Below, in pieces: positions 43,669 to 52,229 of a stretch of DNA of 64,000 bases. Both the position numbers and the translations under genes were made by a program. The DNA is taken from positions 1,178,001 through 1,242,000 of the forward strand of contig NZ_JAYSGI010000001.1 in assembly GCF_041912895.1 (NCBI RefSeq). The letters are read 5' to 3'. The stretch comes from Pelagerythrobacter sp041912895. GTDB lineage: Bacteria; Pseudomonadota; Alphaproteobacteria; Sphingomonadales; Sphingomonadaceae. Under the pieces are notes generated by a model. That model ran no database searches and was not told where the DNA came from. It was given only the letters and a program-made list of their open reading frames with translations. Every line of letters starts with the position of its first letter. The first letter of the stretch is position 1.

Positions 43669-43827
43669 ATGCTATATCGACTTTCATGGTCCAAATGGCG
43701 CGAGGTGCTCGAACAGAATTATCGGGACAGATGGGACGATGACAATCCCGGCTTCAAGCACAATTATTTCTCGTCATTAATTGGCGGGACGTGGAATGTC
43801 GCTAGAGGGTTATTGCCCGCACAGTGA
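43669..43827 (+). CDS. Possible 52-residue protein
   Basis: Starts MLYRLSWSKWREVLEQNYRD and stops at 43827. GGAGGAA lies 8-10 nt upstream, a good ribosome-binding site. Rich in Trp, Asp and Arg in its first half. No family recognised. Short but with a better start context than random frames here. Confidence 0.4.
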   Translation: MLYRLSWSKWREVLEQNYRDRWDDDNPGFKHNYFSSLIGGTWNVARGLLPAQ

Positions 43828-43992
43828 CGATAGTTATCCGTAGCTGGCCAACCGCCTTCGCTTGAAATGGTCTGACGGCATTTTGGGCCGAGAGCGGACA
43901 TTCTGCTTATCAAGGGGAGACGCGAATGACGTGACCCCCTGATTTTCCTCCAGTCTGGATTAGAGTTCGGCCCTGATGGAAGGACGAACGGG

Positions 43993-44277
43993 ATGAAGAG
44001 ACTGAGGTTTACCGAGGAGCAGATCATTGGCGTGCTGAAGGAGGCCGAGGCGGGCGCGAAGACTGCCGACCTGGCCCGGCGGCACGGGGTGTCCGAAGCG
44101 ACGATCTACAACTGGAAGTCGAAGTATGGCGGGCTGGAGATTTCCAAGGCCCGGCGATTGAAGGAACTCGAGAGCGAGAACGCCAAGCTCAAGTGGCTGC
44201 TGGCCGATGCGATGCTTGATCAGGCAGCGCTGAAGGATCTTCTGGCAAAAAGTTCTGACGCCCGCCGCGAGGCGTGA
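43993..44277 (+). CDS. IS3-family transposase OrfA (HTH subunit)
   Basis: A 94-residue protein starting MKRLRFTEEQIIGVLKEAEAG with a helix-turn-helix (LARRHGVSEATIYNWKSKYGG) and a leucine-zipper-like helix (LKELESENAKLKWLLADAML). Relatives end shortly after DLLAKKF; here the frame reads DLLAKSSDARREA, as if one A of the run at 44247-44251 were missing. Confidence 0.92.
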   Translation: MKRLRFTEEQIIGVLKEAEAGAKTADLARRHGVSEATIYNWKSKYGGLEISKARRLKELESENAKLKWLLADAMLDQAALKDLLAKSSDARREA

Positions 44278-44308
44278 AGCGGTTGCTCATCTCCAGGCAT
44301 GCCACGGG

Positions 44309-45124
44309 ATGAGCGAGCGGCGGGCGTGCCGTGTGATCGATGCCGATCGCAAGAGCGTGCGTTACCGTTCCACGCGGGACGATGACGCCGATCTGCGTGA
44401 GAAGCTGCGCGAGCTGGCCAACCGGCGGCGGCGGTTTGGTTATCGTCGGCTACACATATTGCTGCGCAGGGAGGGGATCATGATCAACCGCAAGAAGACC
44501 CAGCGTATCTATCAGGAGGAGGGACTGGCGGTGAGGCGACGACGAAGCCGCAGGCGTGCTGTCGGGACCAGAGCGCCTGCTCCGGTGCCGGCGCTGCCGA
44601 ACCAGCGCTGGAGCCTGGACTTCGTCCATGATCAGATGGCGTCTGGGAGACGGTTCCGCGTCCTCAACATCGTCGACGATGTGACGAGGGAGTGCCTGCG
44701 AGCGGTGCCAGATACGTCGATCTCCGGTCGCAGGGTTGTGGGCGAGTTAGCCGATCTGATCGCCGAGCGCGGCAAGCCTGGGATGATCGTCAGCGACAAC
44801 GGCACCGAACTCACCAGTAACGCCGTGCTGGCATGGTGCGGCGAGATCGGCGTGGACTGGCATTACATCGCGCCGGGCAGGCCGATGCAGAACGGCTTCT
44901 GCGAGAGCTTTAACGGCCGGATGCGCGACGAACTGCTGAACGAGACGCTGTTCCTCAGCCTTGCTCATGCCCGCGTCGAGATCGCGGCCTGGGTGCAGGA
45001 CTACATCCGCGAGAGGCCGCACTCGGCCCTTGGCTACGCAACCCCGGCGGCGTTCGCAGCCGAACTGGATAAGCAATGGCCTGCTTCAGCCGCGCTGATG
45101 CGCAAAACAACGGCCCGGCTCTAA
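44309..45124 (+). CDS. IS3-family transposase OrfB (DDE integrase)
   Basis: From ATG 44309 a 271-residue catalytic subunit: HTH_21-like start, then DDE residues in SLDFVHDQM, IVSDNGTEL and CESFNGRMRDELLNE. The coding similarity starts earlier, at about 44252 in the same frame (LTPAARREAVAHL), so the normal product is made by frameshifting from orfA. In this copy orfB is in the +1 frame relative to orfA rather than -1. Confidence 0.9.
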   Translation: MSERRACRVIDADRKSVRYRSTRDDDADLREKLRELANRRRRFGYRRLHILLRREGIMINRKKTQRIYQEEGLAVRRRRSRRRAVGTRAPAPVPALPNQRWSLDFVHDQMASGRRFRVLNIVDDVTRECLRAVPDTSISGRRVVGELADLIAERGKPGMIVSDNGTELTSNAVLAWCGEIGVDWHYIAPGRPMQNGFCESFNGRMRDELLNETLFLSLAHARVEIAAWVQDYIRERPHSALGYATPAAFAAELDKQWPASAALMRKTTARL

Positions 45125-45248
45125 TCCCAGCTGGAGGAAACCTGGGGGTCACGTCACGAAGAGCAGACACTTTGCGTCGCAATAGGTCTTATGGCTGCGA
45201 AAGCCGTCTTAGGAGCAAATCTCTACTCTCGAATTCCAACGCCAAAAT

Positions 45249-45749
45249 TCAGCCAGAACAGGCACAGGTGTAGAGACAGCTCCAATCATCCTCTTCGGAC
45301 AAATGCAGCCTCTGCGGCTTCGCAAGTGGTGACGCTAGTAAGTGGAAAGACGTTTTCTTGCCGTCGCAAATCGGGAACAGCATTGGTGCTTTCCGGAGTT
45401 TGACGATGCGCTGCCAGTTCCGTCGGTCCTTGCCGGACGGCTGTGTGTCGAAACCAGGGTGGCTGTGCCAATCGCCTATCCAATCGATCGTGCCGCCCGA
45501 TTGCCGCCAAAGGCGCAGCGCTCGATAGCGATGCCCCTTCTTCGATCGATAAAACGAGCTGCGGGTATGGCGATCCCACGTTCCCGGCATCGTGATGTCG
45601 ACGACATGAAGCGCGCCATCCTTTCGCGTACCGAGAATGAGCCCACCAGCTTCCAGAGGAGCAAAGCGCCGTGTGCACTTTGCCATCTTCTCCTCAACCT
45701 GCCGATCGATCAGTACCGCGTCGATCACGAAAGCTGACGTCTGTTGCAC
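45249..45749 (-). CDS. JAMM/Mov34-type metallopeptidase (JAB domain), Cap3-like
   Basis: A 166-residue JAB protein with a complete JAMM motif: E33 (LEAGGLILG), H95 and H97 in DWHSHPG, then S105 and D108 (QPSGKD). These residues bind zinc and hydrolyse isopeptide bonds. Bacterial stand-alone JAB proteins next to E1/E2-like genes remove ubiquitin-like conjugates in CBASS type II (Cap3) and related antiphage systems. The upstream gene here is an E1 remnant overlapping by 25 nt, so this JAB protein is the surviving part of such an operon. Confidence 0.85.
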   Translation of the reverse strand: MQQTSAFVIDAVLIDRQVEEKMAKCTRRFAPLEAGGLILGTRKDGALHVVDITMPGTWDRHTRSSFYRSKKGHRYRALRLWRQSGGTIDWIGDWHSHPGFDTQPSGKDRRNWQRIVKLRKAPMLFPICDGKKTSFHLLASPLAKPQRLHLSEEDDWSCLYTCACSG

Positions 45750-46198
45750 GAGGGGCAGTCCTTATGACGGGTCGGGGAGGTCGGCTCGCGACGTATGCCT
45801 CGTTCGGGGTCGAGTAGAATCGTTCTGAAACGCGGCCCCGGTCTGTCATTGGCCCAGTCGATCGCCATATCGCACGCAAGGCCCGCTGCGGTCGCGGGAG
45901 CGGCAACCGAATACGGAATGTAGGCGCCGTCACCACAAGTTGCAGGCGCCTGATTGACCTCCACACCTGGCTTCAGGGGCCTAAATCGCGGGGGCTCGCT
46001 CATCTTCGGGTGAAGGCAACGCAAACAGCAATCGTCCTCACGAAGATTTAGAAAGCTTTGCACTGCCGCGCCGTTACCGCTCACCCAACAACAAAGAATG
46101 GCGCCGGGGCCGTTTGACAGATCGCGGAACCACTCATTCAAGGCATATCGCGTGTTCCAGTCGCCAGTCGCGTCGAACGAATGGCAGCTTTCGTCCAT
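45725..46198 (-). pseudogene. C-terminal part of a ThiF/E1-like ubiquitin-activating protein, 5'-truncated
   Basis: The frame reads FDATGDWNTRYALNEW, AILCCWVSGNGAAVQSFLN, CLRCLHP and KDCPSC, which is the second half of an E1/ThiF domain, including cysteine pairs for a zinc site. An ATG at 46198 could start a 157-residue product, but the nucleotide-binding GxGxxG half of the E1 domain and any E2 domain are missing. Upstream sequence is unrelated and leads to the recombinase cassette. I read it as a gene cut by that insertion. Confidence 0.65.
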
Positions 46199-46455
46199 TG
46201 GTGGCAGGTGCCGGAATGACCGACTTGAAGGCGCAAAGCTGCCTTTGCTCGCTTTATGCGACGTGCCGTCAACGAACTGCTGACAGAAATTGCGGTTCTC
46301 AACGGGCAATCCGCTGAATCGACTGGACTTCGCTCGGAAACAGAGCGTGAGTGCACATACGCCACCGCCAACGCTGTGGCGCAGGCTCCGCAGCGACACG
46401 CTTCCGCGGAGCTCTCGCTGGTGCGGCGATCCTGCCGCATCACCGGAGACAGCGA

Positions 46456-46767
46456 ATGAACAGCGAAAACGAGACCATCCCGGGCAAAGACAAGCCGGTC
46501 GCCGATCACCGCGCGAAGCAGCGCGCTTTCAGGCCGCAAGCCACCATCGCGAAATCGAAGCGAGCCACGAAGTCCGGCGCGGTCATTAAACTCCTCTCCC
46601 GCCCGCGCGGCGCGACCATCGAGGAGATGATGAAGGCAACCGGCTGGCAGGCTCACTCGGTTCGCGGCTTCCTCGCCGGGACCGTGAAGAAAAAGCAGGG
46701 CCGCCCTGTCACCTCGGAGGCAGACGACAGGGGCCGGATTTACCGGATCGCACCGGAGCAGCAGTGA
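46456..46767 (+). CDS. DUF3489-domain protein
   Basis: A 103-residue basic protein with the DUF3489 winged-helix-like core: KSGAVIKLLSRPRGATIEEM then TGWQAHSVRGFLAGTVKKK. Known mainly as a companion of DUF2924 and serine recombinases in alphaproteobacterial mobile elements. ATG 46456 is preferred to upstream starts. Its stop overlaps the next start (TGATG). It may be an accessory DNA-binding factor. Confidence 0.83.
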   Translation: MNSENETIPGKDKPVADHRAKQRAFRPQATIAKSKRATKSGAVIKLLSRPRGATIEEMMKATGWQAHSVRGFLAGTVKKKQGRPVTSEADDRGRIYRIAPEQQ

Positions 46768-47159
46768 TGGAGCGCTCCCTGCTGAAGCGACTGGAAACTG
46801 CCGACTTGGCGGAACTGAGAAGTGAGTGGGAGCGGCGCTACGGCGTCGCTCCCGGGCTTCGCTCGCCCGACCTGCTCCGCAGAATTCTGGCATGGCGCAT
46901 CCAGGCCGGTGCAGAAGGTGGCCTTGATCGGGCCACGCGCCGCCTGCTTGCCGGGAACAGGGCCAGACCGGAAACCCTGTTGTCCGAAGGCACGGTGATC
47001 ACCCGCGAGTGGAAAGGCGTGCGCCACGAGGTCGAGATCGCGGATGGCGTGTTCCTGTACCGCGGCGAGCGCTGGAAGAGCCTGTCGGAGATTGCCCGGG
47101 CGATCACCGGCACGCGGTGGAACGGCCCGCGCTTCTTCGGACTGCGGGAGGCGGCATGA
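46767..47159 (+). CDS. DUF2924-domain protein
   Basis: A 130-residue protein: LAELRSEWERRYGVAPGLRSPDLLRRILAWRIQ near residue 15 (core PDLLRRILAWRIQ), GTVITREWKGVRHEV near 75, and C-terminal YRGERWKSLSEIARAITGTRWNGPRFFGL, where the WNG-PRFFGL motif resembles a small DNA-binding unit. Overlaps both neighbours by 1-4 nt. Probably an accessory factor of the recombinase. Confidence 0.85.
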   Translation: MERSLLKRLETADLAELRSEWERRYGVAPGLRSPDLLRRILAWRIQAGAEGGLDRATRRLLAGNRARPETLLSEGTVITREWKGVRHEVEIADGVFLYRGERWKSLSEIARAITGTRWNGPRFFGLREAA

Positions 47160-48775
47160 AGAAGCTGCGCGCAGCGGTCTACTGCCGCAAGAGCTCGGAA
47201 GAGGGCCTCGATCAGGAGTTCAACAGCCTCGATGCCCAGCGCGAAGCCTGCGAGGCGTACATCGCCTCGCAGAAGAGCGAGGGCTGGAGCCTCGTCCGTA
47301 CACGCTACGATGACGGCGGCTGGTCGGGCGGAACGATTGAGCGGCCCGCCCTGCAGCAGCTTCTGGCCGACGTCGAAGCCGGGAGGATCGACATCGTGGT
47401 GGTCTACAAGGTCGACCGCCTCAGCCGCAGCCTGTCGGACTTCGCGCGCATGGTCGATCTGTTCGATCGCCACGCGGTCTCGTTCGTCTCGGTGACCCAG
47501 GCGTTCAACACCACCACCTCGATGGGCCGGCTGACGCTCAACGTCCTGCTCTCGTTCGCCCAGTTTGAGCGCGAGGTCACCGGCGAGCGCATCCGCGACA
47601 AGATTGCCGCCTCGAAGGCGAAGGGCATGTGGATGGGAGGCTTTGCGCCGCTCGGCTACGATCCGAAGGATCGCAGGCTTATAGTGAACGAGGTGGAAGC
47701 CCGGACGGTGCGCCATATCTTCGCTCGCTACCTCGAGCTGGGCTCTGTCTACGCGCTGCACGCCGAGCTGACGAGAGATGGCATCCGGACCAAGGTCCTC
47801 AACACCCGCGATGGCGGAACGCGCGGAGGCGTACCGTTCGGCCGCGGCAACCTTGCCCATCTGCTGCGCAACCGGCTCTATCTCGGCGAGATCGTGCACA
47901 GGGATGCGAGCTATCCGGGTCTTCATGAGCCGATCGTCGATCGGGCAACCTTTGACGCGGCACAGGACCTGCTCGAACGAAACCGACGGGGCACCCGTGA
48001 GCGCGCCATTGCATCCGCGCCGCTCACGGGCATTCTATACGACGCGCTCGGCAACCGGATGGCGGCAACGCATGCCCGCGGACGTGGCGGGAAGCGGTAT
48101 CTCTACTACATCTCGCCGGTTCCGGCTTCGGATCCGGATGCCGGCCGCGTGCTGCGCAGGGTGTCCGCGCCGGCGATCGAGGATATCCTGGTCGAGCGGC
48201 TGCGATCCTGGTCAAAGCGGCCGGCAGCGGCCTGGTCCGATATCAGATCGTTCGTGCGGCGCATCGAGCTGCATCCGGATGCCGTCGTCGTCGACCTTGC
48301 GCCGCCCGCGCACGAAAGCTGGACGGCCGATCCGCCCGATACGATGGCTACCCCCGTCGACGGAATCCTGCGAATCACCACGCCGGTCAGGATACACACG
48401 CGCGGCGGGCGGACATCGTGCGTCGAGAACGCCGCACGCTCGGGTCGGCTGCGACCGGACAGGTCGCTGATCGCCGGTCTTCGCCGCGCGCACACAGAAC
48501 TCGGGGAACACGGGATCGAGCTCGCCGACATCCGTGGTTCGATCGGTAATGCGCGTGGTATGGAGGACCCGTATCTGCGCAGGCTCGTCGGCATCGCCTT
48601 TCTTGCTCCCGATATCCAGCACGCGATTCTCGAGGGCCGCCAGCCAGCCGATCTCAGGCTGGCCGATCTTGTATCGCGCAAACTGCCGCTCGACTGGGAC
48701 GATCAGCGCAGGCTGCTGGGAATTTACCTGAGCAGGACCTGCTGCGGCCCTGCAAGCCTCCTGCAAGCGCCCTGA
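47156..48775 (+). CDS. Large serine recombinase
   Basis: A 539-residue site-specific recombinase. The resolvase domain starts at once (AAVYCRKSSEEGLDQEFNSLDAQREAC), with the catalytic serine in RKSS at residue 13 and conserved VYKVDRLSRSLSDFARMVD near 83. A recombinase domain covers ~165-290 (GGFAPLGYDPKD...). The rest is a helical DNA-binding part. ATG 47156 overlaps the DUF2924 stop. It would integrate or excise this cassette; a target core site is not visible. Confidence 0.93.
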   Translation: MKKLRAAVYCRKSSEEGLDQEFNSLDAQREACEAYIASQKSEGWSLVRTRYDDGGWSGGTIERPALQQLLADVEAGRIDIVVVYKVDRLSRSLSDFARMVDLFDRHAVSFVSVTQAFNTTTSMGRLTLNVLLSFAQFEREVTGERIRDKIAASKAKGMWMGGFAPLGYDPKDRRLIVNEVEARTVRHIFARYLELGSVYALHAELTRDGIRTKVLNTRDGGTRGGVPFGRGNLAHLLRNRLYLGEIVHRDASYPGLHEPIVDRATFDAAQDLLERNRRGTRERAIASAPLTGILYDALGNRMAATHARGRGGKRYLYYISPVPASDPDAGRVLRRVSAPAIEDILVERLRSWSKRPAAAWSDIRSFVRRIELHPDAVVVDLAPPAHESWTADPPDTMATPVDGILRITTPVRIHTRGGRTSCVENAARSGRLRPDRSLIAGLRRAHTELGEHGIELADIRGSIGNARGMEDPYLRRLVGIAFLAPDIQHAILEGRQPADLRLADLVSRKLPLDWDDQRRLLGIYLSRTCCGPASLLQAP

Positions 48776-49127
48776 TATGCTCCTGATCCGCTCCTGCTGA
48801 CCACCTGTTGGCCAACTGCTCGATTTCGAATGGACGAACGGCTGGTTCACGCAAAAAGTCGCGGAATTCAGCGGATCTGCTCGGCGCTGGGACATCACAT
48901 CCAGGACGCGAGGGTGCTCGAAAAGTCCCGTTGCAGGTGATTGCACCCCGAAAGTGAAACCGTGTGTGGCGGCGAGCCGCCAGAGACGGGGACGCAAAAC
49001 CCCTCGAATTGCCGGCGAGCCGGCCTGCGAAACGCGGCGTGAGGCACGGTTTGACCGGGCGCAATGGCGCGGTTCCGCGCCACTCTGCGGCGCCAGTCTT
49101 CGAAGAGAGCAGGATTAGTGGACTAGG
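48776..49127. other. Gap between recombinase and tRNA-Ser
   Basis: About 350 bp with no credible gene. Purine-rich tracts and scattered short inverted repeats occur (for example GCGGCGAGCCGCC near 48970), but no terminator. An attachment site of the recombinase cassette might lie here; I could not identify one. Confidence 0.4.
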
Positions 49128-49217
<90 letters not shown>

Positions 49218-49375
49218 GCGAGGATCGTGCATCGGGCCCCGATGGGACCGGTCGAACGAGGGGCGCCGGTTAGCCGAGCGGCCTCGCCTTGCCAAGCCCC
49301 TAGTTGCATGTCGCCGGGGATGGCGCGTGCGCGCCGCTTGTCTCGCACCTGCGAAAGCCTATATCATGCTACGTA

Positions 49376-49756
49376 ATGCAGAGATCGCAGGTCTTTTCCG
49401 CCCAGGCGGGTCGCTTGATCGAGATGCCCCGCCACGCCCATGCCCGCTTCGGGATCGGCGATGTGGTGCGCCACCGCATGTTCGATTTCCGCGGCGTGGT
49501 GTTCGATGTCGATCCCGTCTTCTCGAACAGCGAGGAATGGTACGAGGCGATCCCAGAGGATATCCGCCCGCGCCGCGACCAGCCGTTCTATCACCTGCTC
49601 GCCGAGAACGAGGATTCGTCCTACGTCGCCTACGTCAGCCAGCAGAACCTCCTGCCCGATGCAGACGGTGGCCCGGTCGAGCATCCGAACGTGGCCGAAC
49701 TGTTCGAGGATTTCCGCAACGGCCGCTACAAGATGCGCCGTTCGCTGACGCACTAA
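49376..49756 (+). CDS. hspQ: Heat-shock protein HspQ
   Basis: A 126-residue protein matching HspQ/hemimethylated-DNA-binding (YccV-like) family: ARFGIGDVVRHRMFDFRGVVFDVDPVF near residue 22 (core GDVVRHRMFDFRGVV), QPFYHLLAENEDSSYVAYVSQQNLL near 72 (core FYHLLAENEDSSYVAY). In E. coli it modulates Lon protease and affects DnaA levels. Either ATG 49376 or the one before PRHAHARFG could be the start. Confidence 0.9.
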   Translation: MQRSQVFSAQAGRLIEMPRHAHARFGIGDVVRHRMFDFRGVVFDVDPVFSNSEEWYEAIPEDIRPRRDQPFYHLLAENEDSSYVAYVSQQNLLPDADGGPVEHPNVAELFEDFRNGRYKMRRSLTH

Positions 49757-49771
49757 GCCGCCGCCGCGGTT

Positions 49772-50674
49772 TCAGTCCTTCAGCTTCCAGCCCGATTTCA
49801 GCACCCGGTAGCAGGCGTAGGCCAGCACCAGGTTGAACAGGCCGAGCCCGAGCGCGCTCGACAGCACCGCCGCGTCGGTATTGCCGATGTCGCTTTCGCC
49901 CAAGAACCCGTAGCGGAAGCCCGAGATCACGTAGAAGAACGGGTTCGCGCGGCTGATCGCCTGAAACAGCGGGGCGAGGTTGTGGATCACGTAGAACGTG
50001 CCCGAGAGCAGCGCGAGCGGCGCGACGACGAAGTTCGTGATCGCCGCGTTGTGGTCGAATTTTTCCGCCCAGATCGAAGTCAGCAGGCCCATCAGCGAGA
50101 GCATCGTCGCCCCCATCAGCCCGAACCACACCACCGCCCAGACATGCGCCATGCCCAGATGGACGCCGGGGTAGAACGCCATCGCCAGCGCCACCGCGCC
50201 GCCGACCATCACCGCGCGCGTCACCGCCGCGCCAACGATACCGGCCATCAGCTCGCCCTCGCTCAAGGGTGGCATCAGCACATCGATGATCGTGCCCTGG
50301 ATCTTGCCGCCGAGCAGCGTGAAGCTGGCGTTGGCGAATGCGTTCTGCATCATGCCCATCACGATCAGGCCGGGCGCGACGAACGTGGCGAAGGGCACGC
50401 CCAGCACTTCGCGCCCCGAGCGGCCGAGCGCGACGGTGAAGATGACGAGAAACAGCAGCGTGGTCACCGCCGGGGCCCAGACGGTCTGCGTCTGGACCTT
50501 GAGAAATCGGCGAACCTCCTTCATATAGAGGCTCCACAGTCCGATGCGGTTGATCCCGTCGAACACGGGCACGCCGCGGGGCGGAAACCGGCCGTTCGGG
50601 CCGGTGCTTTCCTCCACCAGGGATGCGTCCGTATCGGCGGGCGAACCGGCGGGTATGCGGGCTTGATCGGCCAT
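49772..50674 (-). CDS. ABC-2-type transporter permease
   Basis: A 300-residue protein with six membrane helices (PAVTTLLFLVIFTVALG, then MVGGAVALAMAFYPG, and others) and the ABC-2 pattern PGLIVMGMMQNAFANASF. ATG 50674 fits the family start. The permease is of the NodJ/KpsM-like exporter kind, often for polysaccharides or drugs. The ATP-binding partner is not in this window; it may lie elsewhere. Confidence 0.88.
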   Translation of the reverse strand: MADQARIPAGSPADTDASLVEESTGPNGRFPPRGVPVFDGINRIGLWSLYMKEVRRFLKVQTQTVWAPAVTTLLFLVIFTVALGRSGREVLGVPFATFVAPGLIVMGMMQNAFANASFTLLGGKIQGTIIDVLMPPLSEGELMAGIVGAAVTRAVMVGGAVALAMAFYPGVHLGMAHVWAVVWFGLMGATMLSLMGLLTSIWAEKFDHNAAITNFVVAPLALLSGTFYVIHNLAPLFQAISRANPFFYVISGFRYGFLGESDIGNTDAAVLSSALGLGLFNLVLAYACYRVLKSGWKLKD

Positions 50675-50748
50675 GGTGGCGCGACTAGTGCTCGCCGCCT
50701 GCGCTGGCAACCCGCGCCCGGATAGAAAATGTTGCGAATGGAAACTGA

Positions 50749-51432
50749 ATGAGCTGGACCGACGAACGGATCGCCACGCTGAAGAAGATGTGGGAAGGCG
50801 GCTCGACAGCCAGCCAGATCGCCGACGAACTGGGCGGCGTGAGCCGCAACGCGGTGATCGGTAAGGCGCACCGCCTCGGGCTGAAGTCGCGCCCGTCCCC
50901 GGTCAAGGCGAACGAGCCCAAGAAGGCCGAGAAAAAACCTGCCGCGCCGGCTCCCAAGCCCGCGCTGAAGAAGCCCGCCCCGCGCCCCGCGCCGAAGGCG
51001 GCGCCCGAGCCCGCCGCGGCCCCGGCGCCCGCGCGGCCTTCCAGCGCTGCCCCCGGATCGTCGTCGCAGCCTTTGCCCAATCCCGCGTCCGACCTGCCCA
51101 AAATCGTCTCGGTCGGCCCCGGCGGCTTCCTGCGGCAAGGTCCCGGCGACCAGCAGGCGCCGATCCCGCCCGCGCCCCCGCGCCGGCTCGTACCCGCCAA
51201 GCCGAGCCCCGAGATCGCCGAGAAGACCAGCCTGCTCGACCTCTCCGACAAGGTCTGCCGCTGGCCGATGGGCCATCCGGGCGAGCCCGATTTCCACTTC
51301 TGCGGCGAGCAGGTGAACCCCGGCTTCCCGTATTGCGTCGAGCACTGCGGGCGCGCCTATCAGGCGCAGTTGCCGCGCGGGGCGCGCCGCCCCCCTCCGC
51401 CGCTGCCGTTCGGCGGCCCGCGGGTCCGCTGA
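50749..51432 (+). CDS. gcrA: GcrA cell-cycle regulator
   Basis: A 227-residue protein. The N-terminal GcrA HTH is clear (MSWTDERIATLKKMWEGG, then ASQIADELGGVSRNAVIGKAHRLGL). A long Pro/Ala/Lys-rich linker follows, then a C-terminal sigma-factor-binding domain with cysteines (CRWPMGHPGEPDFHFCG, CVEHCGRAYQ). GcrA works with sigma-70 at promoters bearing N6-methylated GANTC sites made by CcrM. Upstream gene is divergent. Confidence 0.96.
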   Translation: MSWTDERIATLKKMWEGGSTASQIADELGGVSRNAVIGKAHRLGLKSRPSPVKANEPKKAEKKPAAPAPKPALKKPAPRPAPKAAPEPAAAPAPARPSSAAPGSSSQPLPNPASDLPKIVSVGPGGFLRQGPGDQQAPIPPAPPRRLVPAKPSPEIAEKTSLLDLSDKVCRWPMGHPGEPDFHFCGEQVNPGFPYCVEHCGRAYQAQLPRGARRPPPPLPFGGPRVR

Positions 51433-51448
51433 ACCGGCCCCCGCCTCG

Positions 51449-52228
51449 ATGGATGCGGCGCGCGTGACCCGCACGAGGTCGTTCCTCGCCGGGCTGGCCG
51501 CGTTCCTGATCGCGAGCTGTTCGGCCGCGAGCGACGACGCGCCGGTCGTGCTCGCCGCGGCGAGCCTGCAGGGCGCTCTGGACGAAGTGGCCGACGGTTG
51601 GGCGAGCGAAGGTCATGCCCGCCCGGTGATTTCCTATGCGGGATCACAGGCTCACGCGCGGCAGATCCAGGCCGGGGCGCCGGCCGACGTCGCCTTCCTC
51701 GCCGACGAGGACTGGATGGATACGCTGGACGGCGCGGGGCTGCTCGCCCCGGGCACGCGGCGCAATGTCATCTCGAACGCGATGGTGATCGTGCGCCCGG
51801 CGGGCGAGGAGGCCCGCACCGATCTTTCACTCGGTGAAGCTCTGGCGGGCGAACGCATCGCGATGGGCGAGCCCGAGACGGTGCCCGCCGGGCGCTACGG
51901 CAAGGCGGCGCTGGTGTCGCTCGACCTGTGGAGCGAGATCGCGCCCAGGGTCGTCCCGGCGGAGAACGTGCGCGCGGCGCTGGCGTTGGCCGAGCGCGGC
52001 GAGGTCGATGCGGCGATCGTCTACGCCAGCGACGCCGCCGCGAGCGACAGGGTGACGGTCGCGGCGCGCCTGCCCGAAGGATCGCACCCGCCGATCCGCT
52101 ATCCCGCGGCCGTGCTGACCTCGTCGACGAGCGCGGACGCGGCGGGCTTCGTTGAATATCTCTCTTCCCCCGAAGCGGCGCGGATCTTCGCGCGTCATGG
52201 GTTCACCGCCCTGCCGCCGGGCGGCTGA
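51449..52228 (+). CDS. modA: Molybdate ABC transporter substrate-binding lipoprotein
   Basis: A 259-residue ModA protein. A signal with lipobox IASC puts the lipidated cysteine at residue 24. The binding-protein core is recognisable by VLAAASLQGALDEV, SYAGSQAHARQIQAGAPADVAFLAD and ERGEVDAAIVYASDA. It captures molybdate in the periplasm and delivers it to ModB/ModC encoded next. 17 nt after gcrA. Confidence 0.93.
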   Translation: MDAARVTRTRSFLAGLAAFLIASCSAASDDAPVVLAAASLQGALDEVADGWASEGHARPVISYAGSQAHARQIQAGAPADVAFLADEDWMDTLDGAGLLAPGTRRNVISNAMVIVRPAGEEARTDLSLGEALAGERIAMGEPETVPAGRYGKAALVSLDLWSEIAPRVVPAENVRAALALAERGEVDAAIVYASDAAASDRVTVAARLPEGSHPPIRYPAAVLTSSTSADAAGFVEYLSSPEAARIFARHGFTALPPGG

Positions 52229-52229
52229 C

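Larger units (their letters stand above)
43927..45156 (+). mobile_element. IS3-family insertion sequence (IS407-like), 1230 bp
   Basis: Terminal inverted repeats start TGACGTGACCCCC at both ends, with about 24 of 26 positions matching. A 4 bp direct repeat CGAA flanks it (43923-43926 and 45157-45160), the duplication size of the IS407 group. It carries orfA and orfB. Intact ends and duplication indicate a fairly recent insertion. The slippery run at the orfA/orfB junction has 5 A rather than the usual 6 A, which may impair transposase production. Confidence 0.9.

Noticed and set aside
43840..43926. Possible dispersed repeat just left of the IS3 element
   Set aside because: It resembles short repeats common in alphaproteobacteria, but a single copy in this window gives no proof.
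48895..49083. Minus-strand frame between recombinase and tRNA
   Set aside because: It starts weakly, lacks a ribosome-binding site and has no recognisable family.
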